Source of the DNA: Callorhinus ursinus
Lineage: Eukaryota; Chordata; Mammalia; Carnivora; Otariidae
Assembly (NCBI RefSeq): GCF_003265705.1
Contig: NW_020312828.1
Span: 55,967,961-56,031,960 of the forward strand
Direction of reading: 5' to 3'
Length of the DNA stretch: 64,000 nucleotides
Shown: piece by piece, positions 44,030 to 54,660 of the stretch
Numbering within the stretch: the first letter of the stretch is position 1
Layout of the letters: every line of letters begins with the position of its first letter
Program-made: the position numbers and the translations under genes
Notes under the pieces: generated by a model
What the model was told of the DNA's origin: nothing
Seen by the model: the letters and a program-made list of their open reading frames with translations, nothing else
Database searches by the model: none

Positions 44030-45960
44030 TTCATATACTTTTATACTATTCATATACTTTCATTATGGTAAAATACATACAAAATTAAACATTTTGATCA
44101 TATTAAGGTGTACAATTCTGTAGCATTTAATATATTGTCAATGGTGTGTAATCACTACCATTTTATAATTCTAGTACTTTTTCATAATCCCAAAGGAAAC
44201 CCTATACCCATTAGCAGTCATTCCCATCCCTCCCTCCTTCTAGCATCTGGCAACCACTAACCTATTTTCTGTTTCTATGGATTTTCATATTGTGGAAATA
44301 TCATATAAAAGTAATCATACAATATGTGCCCTTTTGTGTCTGGCTTTTTATGCTAAGCATAATATATTCAAGGTTCATCCATGTTGTAGCATGTATGAGT
44401 ACTTAATTTCTATTTATGGCTGAATTCAATTATATGGGTATAGCATTTTTTTATCCATTCATCATTTGATAGAAACTTGAATTGGCTACAACTATAGTGG
44501 TGATGAGTGTGGTGATGAGTGTTACTATGAACATTCATGTGCACGTTTTGTTTGAACATCTGTCTTCAGATCTCTTGAGTATATATCTACAGATGGAATT
44601 GCTGGGTCATACAGAAATCCTGGGTTTAATTTATTATGGAACTGACAAACTTTTTCACAGCTTGAGCATTTCACATTTCAACTAGTAATGTACAAACGTT
44701 TCAGTTTCTTCACATCTTCACCAACACTTGTATTACTTATAGCCATTCTAGTAACTGTGAAATGAATCTCATTGTGATTTGATTTGCATTTTACACATAG
44801 CTAATTGTGTTGACTATATTTTCATGTTCCTGTTGGCCATTTGTTTATATTCTTTGGAGAAAGAAGTCCTTTGCTCCTTTTAAAATTGGGTAGTTTGTCT
44901 TTGTGTTATTGAATTATATGAGCTCTATGTATATTCTAGATATTAGACCTTTATCATATATATTTATAAATATGTTGTTTCATTTGTGGGATTATATTTT
45001 TTACTATTGATACTGTCATTTGACACACATATTTTTAATTTTTAGGAAATCCTATTTATGTACTTGTCGCTGTTTATATTTTTAGTATCATAAGTAAGAA
45101 ACCATTACCAAATTGAAATTCATGAAGATTTATCCCTACATTTTCTCCTATTAGTTTTATACTTTTAACCCTTATATTTAGGCCCTTGATCTATTTTGAG
45201 TTAACTTTTGTATATGGTGTGAGCTAAAGTTTAATTTTCATTTTTCTGCATGCAGATATCCAGGTGTCCCAGCACCAGTTTTTGAAGAGACTTATTCTTT
45301 CCATCATGGAATGTCTTCATACCATTATAGAAAGCCAACAGATCATAGATCTATGGGTTTACGTATGGACTCTCAATTATATGCTATTAATGTATTTATA
45401 TATATAAATACTGTTATACTGGTACTACATATTTTTGATTACTATAGCTTTGTAATAATTTTGGAATTGGGAAGTATGAACCTTCCAGTTTTGTTTTTTG
45501 GGGTTTTTTGTTTGTTTGTTTGTTTGTTTTTCCCCCAAGGATATTTTTGTTATTCGGTGTCCCTTGCAGTTTCATGTGAGTGTCAGAATTAGCCTTCCAT
45601 TTTTGTAAAAATGGCCACTAGGATTTTGATAGGGATGTACTGAATTTGTAGATTGTTCTGAGAAGTACTATTACCTTAACATCTTTGAACACAAATACCT
45701 TTCTATTTACTTAGGACTTACCTAAATACTTTACTTTCAGTAGTATTTTCTAGTTGTCAGTACACATGTTTTGCATCTTCTTGGTTACTTTTATTGCTAC
45801 ATGTCTTATTTGTGTAGCAACTATAAATAATTTTCTTAATTTTCTGTTCAAATTGTTTATTGGGAAGGCATAGATATACAATTCATTATTGTATATTGAT
45901 CGTCTATAACCTTGCTGAATTAGTTTTTTAACTCTAATATTTTTGTGGATTTTTTAATGA
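44030..45960 (-). mobile_element. Ancient L1, antisense, 3'UTR to mid-ORF2
   Basis: Plus-strand reading gives antisense 3'UTR ('TATGGTAAAATACATACAAA', 'CCCATCCCTCCCTCCTTCTA') and ORF2 C-terminus ('GGCTGAATTCAATTATATGG', 'GGAATTGCTGGGTCATACAG'). The 'TTGATCTATTTTGAGTTAAC' and 'TTTTGATAGGGATGTACTGA' regions follow. It ends in the 'AACCTTGCTGAATTAG' segment. No open ORF2 remains. Confidence 0.9.
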
Positions 45961-45967
45961 TTTTATA

Positions 45968-45984
45968 TCGATCTATTATCTATT

Positions 45985-46035
<51 letters not shown>

Positions 46036-46078
46036 ATCTATCTACCTGCCTACCTACCTACCTATTACCTGTCTACCT
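45968..46078. repeat. (ATCT)n / (CTAC)n compound microsatellite
   Basis: A long ATCT tetranucleotide block (perfect core at about 45990-46034), then CTAC/CTGC-type repeats. It separates two antisense L1 pieces and is likely highly length-variable. Confidence 0.96.
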
Positions 46079-46082
46079 ACTA

Positions 46083-46205
46083 TATCTTCTTTATCCATTC
46101 ACATCCATCAATAGCCATTACGTTGTTTGGTTGTTTCCATATCTCAGCTATTATAAATAATGCTGCAATGAACACAGGAGTGCAGATATCTCTTTGAGAT
46201 TCTGG
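46083..46205 (-). mobile_element. L1 ORF2 3' fragment, antisense
   Basis: 'TCTTTATCCATTCACATCCA', 'GGTTGTTTCCATATCTCAGC', 'AATAATGCTGCAATGAACAC' and 'GTGCAGATATCTCTTTGAGA' are antisense L1 ORF2 C-terminal sequence. It is further 3' in ORF2 than the end of the previous fragment, so it is a separate L1 insertion. The microsatellite probably grew from its ATATAT-rich part. Confidence 0.88.
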
Positions 46206-46439
46206 TCTTCATCAAAAGAAAAAAATGAAAGGTCTGAGGTAGGGGAAACAGGGACATTTGTGTGTGGTGGCTGTGTGTAAGAGGGCCAGAAATGTCATTT
46301 TTCCTATGAGGAATCCAGAAGCGTTCTTCACCCTTCCAAGAAGAAAAAAGTTCCTGTTGCATGTGACAACTGTGAGACGGAGGTCGGGCTAGAGGTCCCT
46401 GAGTGTTTATAATGGACTATGTACCCTCAGTTTAGCCCG

Positions 46440-46512
46440 TATCACAATTTACTATTCCTGGCACATAATGAGCATGTAACAATTATTTGGAGGATGCATG
46501 AATGAATGAATA
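46440..46512 (+). mobile_element. L2 LINE 3' terminus, sense
   Basis: 'TCCTGGCACATAATGAGCAT' followed by 'GGATGCATGAATGAATGAAT' is the sense L2 3' end with its short terminal repeats. Confidence 0.8.
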
Positions 46513-46539
46513 AAGATGAAGATTGGTTTATTTTGCCAT

Positions 46540-46760
46540 ATAGCAACATAATTATGGTGTGACATCCCACCACCTTTGCCATATTCTGTTGGTCAGAAGC
46601 AAGTTGCACATACCGTTCACAGCCTCAAGGGAAGGGATTAAACAAGATGTGACACTAGGGTCCAGAGATCAAGAGGCCATCAAATGTGTCTGCCTACCAC
46701 TCTCTGTCTCATTTTCTACACTTCCTCCTTTGTGCTTCCTAGGGAGACTTCCCACATAAA
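46540..46760. repeat. Fossil interspersed repeat, family not named
   Basis: 'CATATTCTGTTGGTCAGAAG' and 'ACAGCCTCAAGGGAAGGGAT' place it with the repeats at 11915 and 35775 ('attctattggtcaaagcaag' type). The plus frame at 46559-46759 is not a recognisable protein. Confidence 0.4.
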
Positions 46761-46894
46761 CTTCTACATTTACATCTTTTGTCAGAGTCTGCTTTTCTGA
46801 AAATCCATACTAAGACAATGTACTCAATTTAGAACATAGTAACTTCATGCCCCTCTTATTATTTTTCCAGAAAATTTTTAACTCTATGTTATTT

Positions 46895-47000
46895 GTCTGA
46901 TCATTTCATTAATTGGACAAATGTTTGTTATAGGCCTACTTTATGCTAGACTTTAGGTCTGCGATTTCAGTGAACCAAAGTTGATGTCACCAGATCTCTG
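46895..47000 (-). mobile_element. L2 LINE 3' fragment, antisense
   Basis: 'ATTGGACAAATGTTTGTTAT', 'GCCTACTTTATGCTAGACTT' and 'CAGTGAACCAAAGTTGATG' follow the antisense L2 3' end. Confidence 0.7.
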
Positions 47001-47504
47001 TCTTCAACTATGTACACCTCAATTTATTGCATTCTGATTTTCAATTTAATCATGCCAATATAGCACTCAAATTTTACAGTTCCTTCATATTTGACAAATA
47101 AAATGGTCGCATATTACTCATCATCATATGGGATATAATGGTATTTGCAATTACTACTATGCTCTCTTTTCAAAATTTTTATAAAACCCACTTTCTACTG
47201 GTACTTAAATACTCTCTTAATATTGGTCATTAATGTTTTCAAAGTTTATTTTATTATAAAAATGAAATGGTGCCATTGTATATAAAGATTTATGAGTATC
47301 TTATTTCTATTCTGATATTTCTTTAAATCAGTAGTGAGAGTAAATTGTTCTTAACATCTGTGGTGCTCAATTGTTTTTCTTCATGTATAAATTTCATATC
47401 AGAATGTCAGTCTTTTTTGTATTTCACTTATTGACTGTTAAATTCTGTTAATGATTATTGCATTTATTTTTGCCCAGGCTCATACTTCACTCTAAATTTT
47501 ATTT
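47001..47504. other. Unassigned AT-rich stretch
   Basis: No recognised repeat or gene. Confidence 0.4.
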
Positions 47505-47821
47505 TCTGATGATTTTTTATTGAAGTATAATTGACAATACAACATAATATTAGCTTCAGATGTATAACATAACAATGCAAATTTGTGTACATTATGAAAT
47601 GATCACCACAATAAGTCTAGTTACCATCTGTCACCATACAGAGTTAAAAATTATTTTTTTTCTTTTCTTGTGATGAAAACTTTGAAGATTTACTTTCTTC
47701 GCATCCTTCAAATTTGCAATACAATATTATTGACTAAGCCAGTCTGGGTGGGAGGCCTTTAAGAGCTATATTTTTGTTCCTACAGCCCCATGGTTCTCCT
47801 GGATATACCCCGTTGGTTTTC

Positions 47822-49679
47822 TTCTTTTATTTTTTAATTAACATATAATGTATCATTTGTTTTAGGGGTACAGGTCTGTGATTCATCAATCTTACACAAT
47901 TAACAGCACTCACCATAGCACATACCCTCCGCAGTGTCCATCACCCAGCCACCCCATCCCTCCTACTCCCCTCCACTCCAGCAACCCTCAGTTTGTTTCC
48001 TGAGATTAAGAGTCTCATATAGTTTGTCTCCCTCTCTAGTTTTGTTTTGTCTCATTTTTCCTCTCTTCCCCTCTGATCCTCTGCCTTGTTTCTCAAATTC
48101 CACATATCAGTAAGATCATATGATACTTGTCTTTCTCTGATTGACTTATTTCGCTTAGCATAATACCCTCTAGTTCCAACCACATCGCTGCAAATGGCAA
48201 GATTTCATTTTTTGATGGATGCATAATATTCCACTGTATATATATACCACCACTTCTTGATCCATTCATCTGTCGATGGACATCCGTGCTCTTTTCATAG
48301 TTTGGCTATTGTGGACATTGCTGCTATAAACATTGGGGTGCACGTGCCCCTTCAGATCACTACATTTGTATCTTTGGGGTAAATACCCAGTAGTGCAATT
48401 GCTGGGTCATAGGGTAGCTCTATTTTCAACTTTTTGAAGAACATCCATACTGTTTTCCAGAGTAGCTGCACCAGCCTGCATACCCACCAACAATGTAGGA
48501 GGGTTCCCCTTTCTCTGTATCCTTGCCAACCAACATCTGTCGTTTCCTGACTTGTTCATTTTAGCCATTCTGACTGGTGTGAGGTGGTATCTCATTGTGG
48601 TTTTGATTTGTATTTCCCTGATGCCCAGTGAATTTGAACACTTTTGCATGTGTCTGTTGGCCATTTGGATGTCCTCTTTGCAGAAATGTCTGTTCATGCC
48701 TTCTGCCCATTTCTTGATTGGATTACTTGTTCTTTGGGTGTTGAGTTTGATAAGTTCTTTATAGATTTTGGATACTAGCCCTTTATCTGATATGTCATGT
48801 GCAAATATCTTCTCCCATTCTGTCAGTGGTCTTTTGGTTTTGTTGACTGTTTCCTTTGCTATACAACAACTTTTTATCTAGATGAAGTCCCAATAGTACA
48901 TTTTTGCCCTTGCTCCCCTTGCCTTTGGCGATGTGTGTAGGAAGAATTTGCAGCAGCTGAGGTCAAAGAGGTTGCTGCCTGTGTTCTCCTCTAGGATTTT
49001 GATGGACTCCTGTCTCACATTTAGGTCTTTCATCCATTTGGAGTCTATTTTTGTGTGTGGTGTAACGAAATGGTCCAGTTTCATTCTTCTGCATGTGGCT
49101 GTCCAATTTTCCCAACACCATTTGTTGAAGAGACTTTTTTCCATTGGCCATTCTTTCCTGCTTTGTCAAAGATTAGTTGACTATGGAGTTGAGGATCCAT
49201 TTCTGGGCTCTCTATTCTGTTCCATTGATCTAAGTGTCTGTTTTTGTGCCAGTACCATACTGTCTTGATAATGAGAGCCTTGTAATAGAGCTTGAAGTCC
49301 GGAATTGTGATGCGACCGGATTTGCTTTTCTTTTTCAACAGTCTTCTGGCTATTTGGGGTCTTTTCTGGTTCCATACAAATTTTTGGGATTATTTGTTCC
49401 ATTTCTATGAAAAAAAGTTGATGGTATTTTGATAGGGATTGCATTAAATGTGTAATTGCTCTATGATGTAGATTGCTCAATCCATGAGCATGGAAAGTTT
49501 TTCCATTTCTTTGTGTCTTCCTCAATTTCCTTTGTGAGTATTCTATAGTTTTCTGAGTACAGATTCTTTGCCTCTTTGGTTACATTTATTCCTAGATATC
49601 TTATGGTTTTGGGTGCAACTCTAAATGGGATTGACTCCTTAATTTCTTTTTCTCCTGTCTTCTTGTTTCTGTATAGAAA
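47822..49679 (-). mobile_element. Young L1, antisense, 5'-truncated, nested in an L1 5'UTR
   Basis: Starts with the T-side of an A tail and a 3'UTR ('TTTTTAATTAACATATAATG'), then ORF2 in reverse. The TSD is CCCCGTTGGTTTTC (47808-47821) against CCCCACTGGTTTTC (49680-49693), which is itself L1 5'UTR sequence. Its 3' part is about 99 % identical by eye to 22130-23976 and shares the unusual 'AAGTCAGGAAACGACAGAT' variant. Confidence 0.94.
48250..49679 (-). pseudogene. L1 ORF2 C-terminal pseudogene, antisense
   Basis: Minus-strand frames give RT thumb and C-terminal pieces: 'NKKTGEKEIKESIPFRVAPK', '[20 protein letters not shown]', '[20 protein letters not shown]' and '[20 protein letters not shown]'. 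The N-terminal endonuclease and RT core are absent through 5' truncation. Frameshifts separate the segments. Confidence 0.9.
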
Positions 49680-50059
49680 CCCCACTGGTTTTCAAAGCCC
49701 AACATTTGGGGGCTCATCTCTTTGGTGAAGGTCTCATGTGGTGAGGTGTCTGATATAGAGCACAAGCTTTTTGCTCCTCAGGGAGAAACTCCATATTTGT
49801 GAGATCCTTCCCAATTGGGAGCCACTGCCCCGGGGTTGGGGTTTTGGTGACATCTTGTTTCTGCCTTTTCTACCTGTCCTAATGTGGTCCTTTTCTCCTT
49901 TGTTTTGGTGGAACTGTCCAGCTAGTTTTCAGAAGGAATTATTTCGCATGTAGTTATAGATTTGCTGTGTCTCTGGGAGGGCATGAGTTTAGGATCTTCC
50001 TATGCTGCCATCTTGAAGTTGGAATTTCATGATGACTTTGATTTCTAGCAGTTTTATAT

Positions 50060-50063
50060 ATCT

Positions 50064-50116
<53 letters not shown>
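50060..50116. repeat. (TATATC)n (TA)n (GA)n compound microsatellite
   Basis: Hexanucleotide TATATC units grade into TA and then a GA run ending 'GAGAGAGAGAGAT'. No SINE body is attached. Confidence 0.95.
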
Positions 50117-50869
50117 TTTTATTTCATGATTTATACTTTTGTTTGTAGAGTTAAGATTTTCAAAATAGAAGGCTACCTATACCAACATAATTATCTCTCT
50201 TTTATGGTTACATTCTTTTATGGTTACAGTTTTATATTGAGGTAGAATTCCAAATCATTAATACCTGTTCCAAATAATTTTCCTGTTGAAAAATTTATTC
50301 TTTTCTTAATATTTGTACTATATTTTAAAGTTATATTGTTTTGTGTAATTTGCTCTGTTTCAACATTCTAATATTCTTATAGCACCTGAAGCAGACTTTG
50401 AATTAGAAAGTCAGGAATATGGCTTGAAGGAATAGCTTGAAATAGTTTTCATAGTGATTATGATATTTCTCCAGTCACTATGTGGTCATTGTTCCTAACT
50501 ACATGTCTCCAAACTAGATTACTTTTGAGATCCAGATCTACAAATTCCATAGCCTAACATGTGTTCACCCCAATGATACTCATAAAAGAGAAATTAAATA
50601 TAATCAAACTAAGACCATCTTCTTTCTCCAGAATTTCTTATCATTCTGTATTTTCTAGAACGGTGAAAGGCATTACCAAAAATTCTTGCATATGGTACCC
50701 TATTTGTTACTTCCAAGTTACAATTGATTCTTAAATAATTTTAATTTAGATTTTAAATATATTTTATATTCATTCCTTCTACTATATCTACACTGCTCTG
50801 GTCTTACTTTAGGACATCTTCCTTTCTCAACTAGATGATGATCTTTTTATATTCTCCTGCCATCTACCC
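50117..50869. other. Unassigned AT-rich stretch
   Basis: No recognised repeat or gene. It holds a short tandem duplicate of CTTTTATGGTTACA at about 50200-50228. Confidence 0.4.
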
Positions 50870-51440
50870 CCAGCTCCTTTCCTCCTTTTAATGCATTGTT
50901 GCCAGAGTAATATTTTTAGATATCCAAGTTAGTCCCTGTAAAATATGGAATGAAATCTAAAGATCTGTATGTGGCTGTCTGCATATTCCTCATCACTTAA
51001 AGAATAAATTTTATATGTCTCTGTGGTTTTCTGGAAACTTAATGATTTAGACCTTTCTTTATACTTCAACAATAAGAAACTGCTGATCATCTTCAGAACA
51101 GTGTTCTTTTTGCCTTGTTTCCTTTATGTTATTTAATTTACCAGAAGAAGTCTCCATTTGATTGCCTACTTAGCAAATCTGTATTTGTTGTTTAAGTCTC
51201 AGCAAAATATTACCTTCTCTAGGCAAACTCCATTATTCTTTCCCTTATGCTTCCACTGCAGTTTTTAGAAACATCCATTAAACAATTATTTTATTGTATT
51301 TAGATTTTTTTTATTATTTCTTAGGAATGCAGACTTCATGAGAACAAGAATAATGAATTTTCATCTTTAAATCTCTAACTCCTAAGATAGTGCCTGGCCA
51401 TAAGAAGTACTTCATATATACATTTGAAATGAATAGCCCG
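50870..51440 (+). mobile_element. L2 LINE, sense, 3' half-kilobase
   Basis: The sense L2 order is visible: 'GCATTGTTGCCAGAGTAATA', 'TATGGAATGAAATCTAAAG', 'TGTTTAAGTCTCAGCAAAAT', 'TACCTTCTCTAGGCAAACTC', 'GCAGACTTCATGAGAACAAG', and the end 'AGTGCCTGGCCATAAGAAGT'. This is the longest L2 copy in the window. Confidence 0.8.
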
Positions 51441-51709
51441 TGGATACTTAAATCAAATTATAATTTCTCCAAGTAATGAGTCTCAGTGAACAGAGCTAGA
51501 ATTTCATGTTTCTAAATTAAGTGTCTTCATATTTCACACACAGATTCACTGACTCCAGAAGTCAAGTAATTCTGTTTAGCTACAAACCATGGTAACTAAT
51601 TTTCCCCAAGATCTAAGCACAGTGGAATTTAATGACTGTTTGATACATTATCAGCTAATTTGTTCCATCATACACTATTAAAAGAGACAAACTTTCTGAA
51701 ATGAAAATA

Positions 51710-52215
51710 TATGTCCCCACAGATACTTGTACACAAATGTTTATAGCAGCATTATTCATGATAGCCAAAAGTTTCAACCAACCCAAATGTCCATCAATGG
51801 AGGAGCAAATAAACAAAATATGGGTTATGTATACAGTGGAATATTACTCAGGCCTAAACAGTAATTAAAAACTGTTACATCCTACAACTCAAATTAATTT
51901 CAAAAATATTAAGTGAAGGAAGACAGACACAGAGATTGCATATTATATGATTCCTTTTGTATGGCATATCTAGATTAGGCAAATACTTAGAGACAAAAAG
52001 GAAGACTTGTGGTTTGTAGAGACTGGGGGAAGGGGGCAATGGGGAGTAAACCATATGGGATGTTCTGAGATGATGAAAAAGTTTTAAAACTGGAGAGAGG
52101 TGGTGGTAGCACAATGTTATAAATGCACTAAAAGCCACTTCAAAATATTAATTTAAAATGGTCAATTATGAGTTAAGTGAACTTCACATCAAAAAAAGAA
52201 AAAGAAAAAGAAAAA
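51710..52215 (+). mobile_element. Ancient L1 3' end, sense
   Basis: 'CACAAATGTTTATAGCAGCA', 'CCCAAATGTCCATCAATGGA', 'ACAGTGGAATATTACTCAGG', 'GATGATGAAAAAGTTTTAAA' and 'CATCAAAAAAAGAAAAAG' follow the ORF2 C-terminus, 3'UTR and tail of an L1M family. The tail has become (AAAAAG)n. Confidence 0.9.
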
Positions 52216-52216
52216 C

Positions 52217-53499
52217 TGGCTGGGCTCTTCTAGTACATGCTTATGTATTCCTTTCTGTCTGAGCTCAGTCACTTAACTTCCCTGCATTTACTATTATAAA
52301 GAATAAGATTTATGAAGTCATTTTAATACTTAAATAAGAGCATGTATACATGCCTACAACTGTGGACAGAGAATTAATTATCACCCAAAAGTATTAAATA
52401 ATTAGTAATAATATAATAATGGCAGATTATTTTCAATTAAAATAAGAAATCTGAAGGTCTATGGTGTGCTGGCAACTGAAGGCAAGGGTCATATTCTGAG
52501 AATATAATGGGGGAGGTTCTGTTTCACTTTACACTAATTACAATAATTAAATTCCTTCAACAATCTGCCTGCATTTGTTTCCCACTCTAAATTCTCATAA
52601 AATTGTTTTCTGTATTTTATCTTGAGCATGTAGTTGTTATCAGTGGTGGGGCTGGACTACTGTAGACCTACACAGATATACTAAAAGTAGAAACCCTGAT
52701 CAATGAATTTATTGATTGTGTCCATGAACCTGTCTGAAAATTTTATTAGATTTATAATAAAATAAACAAAACTTTTTAAACCAAAAATGATTTAATTAAA
52801 GAAATTTAAATGATATTAAACCAATGTCTTTAGGTTTAACATACGGTTATGCAGGCTACAGACCTAATTGTCTTGATTGCTGCTTATATATTCATCTCAC
52901 TCAAAATCCTGATGCCCAGTAAATATATGTTTGTTATTTCAATGAAAATGTCAAGTACATGTTATAATGAACTATATTGATAAAATTTTGGATAGTAATT
53001 CCTTTATGGCAAATCTGTTATTTCAGTAACCATGCTAGTAAACATATTTATGGACCAATATATAGAAGTCCAAACTCGTTTTGGTATTATGTAGACAACC
53101 AAATTGTATTTGAGGTATATATATTTTGGTCTGTTTGTTTTATCTGTTAACTGCTATACTATGGGATAGATTCCAGAAACATAACTCAAGTATCCTAGAG
53201 ACATATTGGGACTCCTTAGAATGTATTCCCCTAAGAATGAAAAATTATGGGAATTTAGTGCTTCTTACAAGAGCGGCAGCCCATAAAAGTGCTATACCCG
53301 TGTTTGTGTTGAATTTATACTCAATAGAATAAGAGAGAGTGACTATATGGAAGTAGAACATGTTACTCTGGCCTCTACACATGTGGCTATTAAAAAATGA
53401 AAAAGTGAAGAACAAATTTTCAAGTGAGTATATGTACTGGTAATTACGACAGCATTCTTCACTCCCACAATTGTAAGTAATCTATTTTGAATACCAATG
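52217..53499. other. Unassigned stretch
   Basis: A very weak MIR-like phrase occurs at about 52255-52330 ('CTCAGTCACTTAACTTCC'). Otherwise there is no recognised element or gene. The plus frame at 53126-53332 has no known motif. Confidence 0.35.
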
Positions 53500-53605
53500 T
53501 AATTGGTTCTTTTATTCAACATTTGCTTTCAGAGCAATCGCTATGCATCAGACTTTATGCTAGATGCTACAGATAAAAAGATCCATGCTCTTTTTCACAG
53601 AAATG
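53500..53605 (-). mobile_element. L2 LINE 3' fragment, antisense
   Basis: 'ATTCAACATTTGCTTTCAGA', 'CTATGCATCAGACTTTATGC' and 'GATGCTACAGATAAAAAGAT' match the antisense L2 3' end. Confidence 0.65.
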
Positions 53606-54214
53606 TGTAACAAATATGTGCAAGTTAAAATTATTTCTAGATGTTATTATTGCTTGCATATATGGAATTTTTATTAGATATTTACAAAAATAGTCCCCTC
53701 TTTTTTTTTCTTTTTTCTGATGATCTAGTCTCTCCCTTTCTCCCTCTTTCCATTTCTTTATAATTAGTTTCACTGTCAGTGAAGATATTTTCATATGGTG
53801 GCCTCTGACAATCCCAAACCTAAAAATTGTGTATCAACATTAAAAAGAAAGAAATTTCCTATCAATCCTAAAGTTCACTCCTCAAATTTCAAGGGTGGAC
53901 TCTGAATGGCCATGAAAAATGCAATTGCTATGATTGCAAATAATGTTAATATAATCGATACATATACATTTTAGAAACTATTTTTTTTATTTTAGTAACT
54001 ATTTTTTTTTATTTTAGTAATGTTGGCAAAATGAGGCAGAGGATAATTTCTCTTTTCTCTCAGTTTTTTCCTACTCTTACTTCCAAGGTTGATCAAAATT
54101 TAAGGCATGGATTGGTACATGACTGAGACATGGCTTATGCCCTAGGGCTCACATCATAGAAAGACTGTTCTTCAAGGAGTTATGAGTACTTCATGTGTTG
54201 CACCCTTTTATTTC
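53606..54214. other. Unassigned AT-rich stretch with a 21-22 bp tandem duplicate
   Basis: No recognised element. AACTATTTTTTTTATTTTAG occurs twice in tandem (53976-53996 and 53997-54018; the second copy has one extra T). Confidence 0.5.
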
Positions 54215-54400
54215 CTTGATCAACTTTATTAAGAAATAATTTATATAAATACACTATGTATTTAAAGTGTACAAATGAGATTTGACAGTTAATACATCAG
54301 TGAAACCAGAAGCACATTTAAGATAAAATATATTTACCACTCCCCCAAAATTCCTTATACCCTCATCTTTTCCTCCTCTTGTGTTCTGATCTGCTTTATT
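54215..54400 (-). mobile_element. Ancient L1 3'UTR fragment, antisense
   Basis: 'CAACTTTATTAAGAAATAAT', 'TTTAAAGTGTACAAATGAG' and 'ACCACTCCCCCAAAATTCC' follow the reverse complement of an L1M 3'UTR. Confidence 0.75.
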
Positions 54401-54439
54401 TCAATGTGCCAGTTAGGATTCTCCAGATAAATAGAAATT

Positions 54440-54660
54440 TAAATAGATATAGAATAGAAAATACAAATAGAAATTTATATATATTTATTATTTATATTAT
54501 CATATTTATTATATATGACTATCATACATCATATAACATCTAAGTATATATATTATATACAATATATAAATATTATGTACTTATTACATACATTATATAT
54601 AACAATATATATTATATAACAATATATAAATGTCAGATATTTATATATAGAGAGAGAGAA
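54440..54660. repeat. AT-rich low-complexity tract
   Basis: Mostly TATA and ATAT words with scattered C and G. It ends in a short GAGAGAGAGA run at 54648-54659. Confidence 0.85.

Larger units (their letters stand above)
47505..50025 (-). mobile_element. L1 remnant of 3'UTR plus 5'UTR only, antisense, hosting a younger L1
   Basis: 47505-47735 is antisense L1 3'UTR ('GAAGTATAATTGACAATACA', 'GTCTAGTTACCATCTGTCAC'). At about 47735 it changes to antisense L1 5'UTR ('GGGTGGGAGGCCTTTAAGAG', 'ATGGTTCTCCTGGATA'), which resumes after the nested L1 at 49680 ('TGGTTTTCAAAGCCCAACAT', 'TTTTTGCTCCTCAGGGAGAA'). It ends with the reverse of an L1 start ('CTATGCTGCCATCTTGAAGT'). No ORF1 or ORF2 lies between. 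A weak TSD, TTTCTGATGATTTT against TTTCATGATGACTTT, flanks the whole. Confidence 0.75.

Noticed and set aside
50060..50116. GA run followed by ATTTTATTTCAT as an antisense SINE start
   Set aside because: No SINE head, B-box region or TSD follows; it is a compound microsatellite only.
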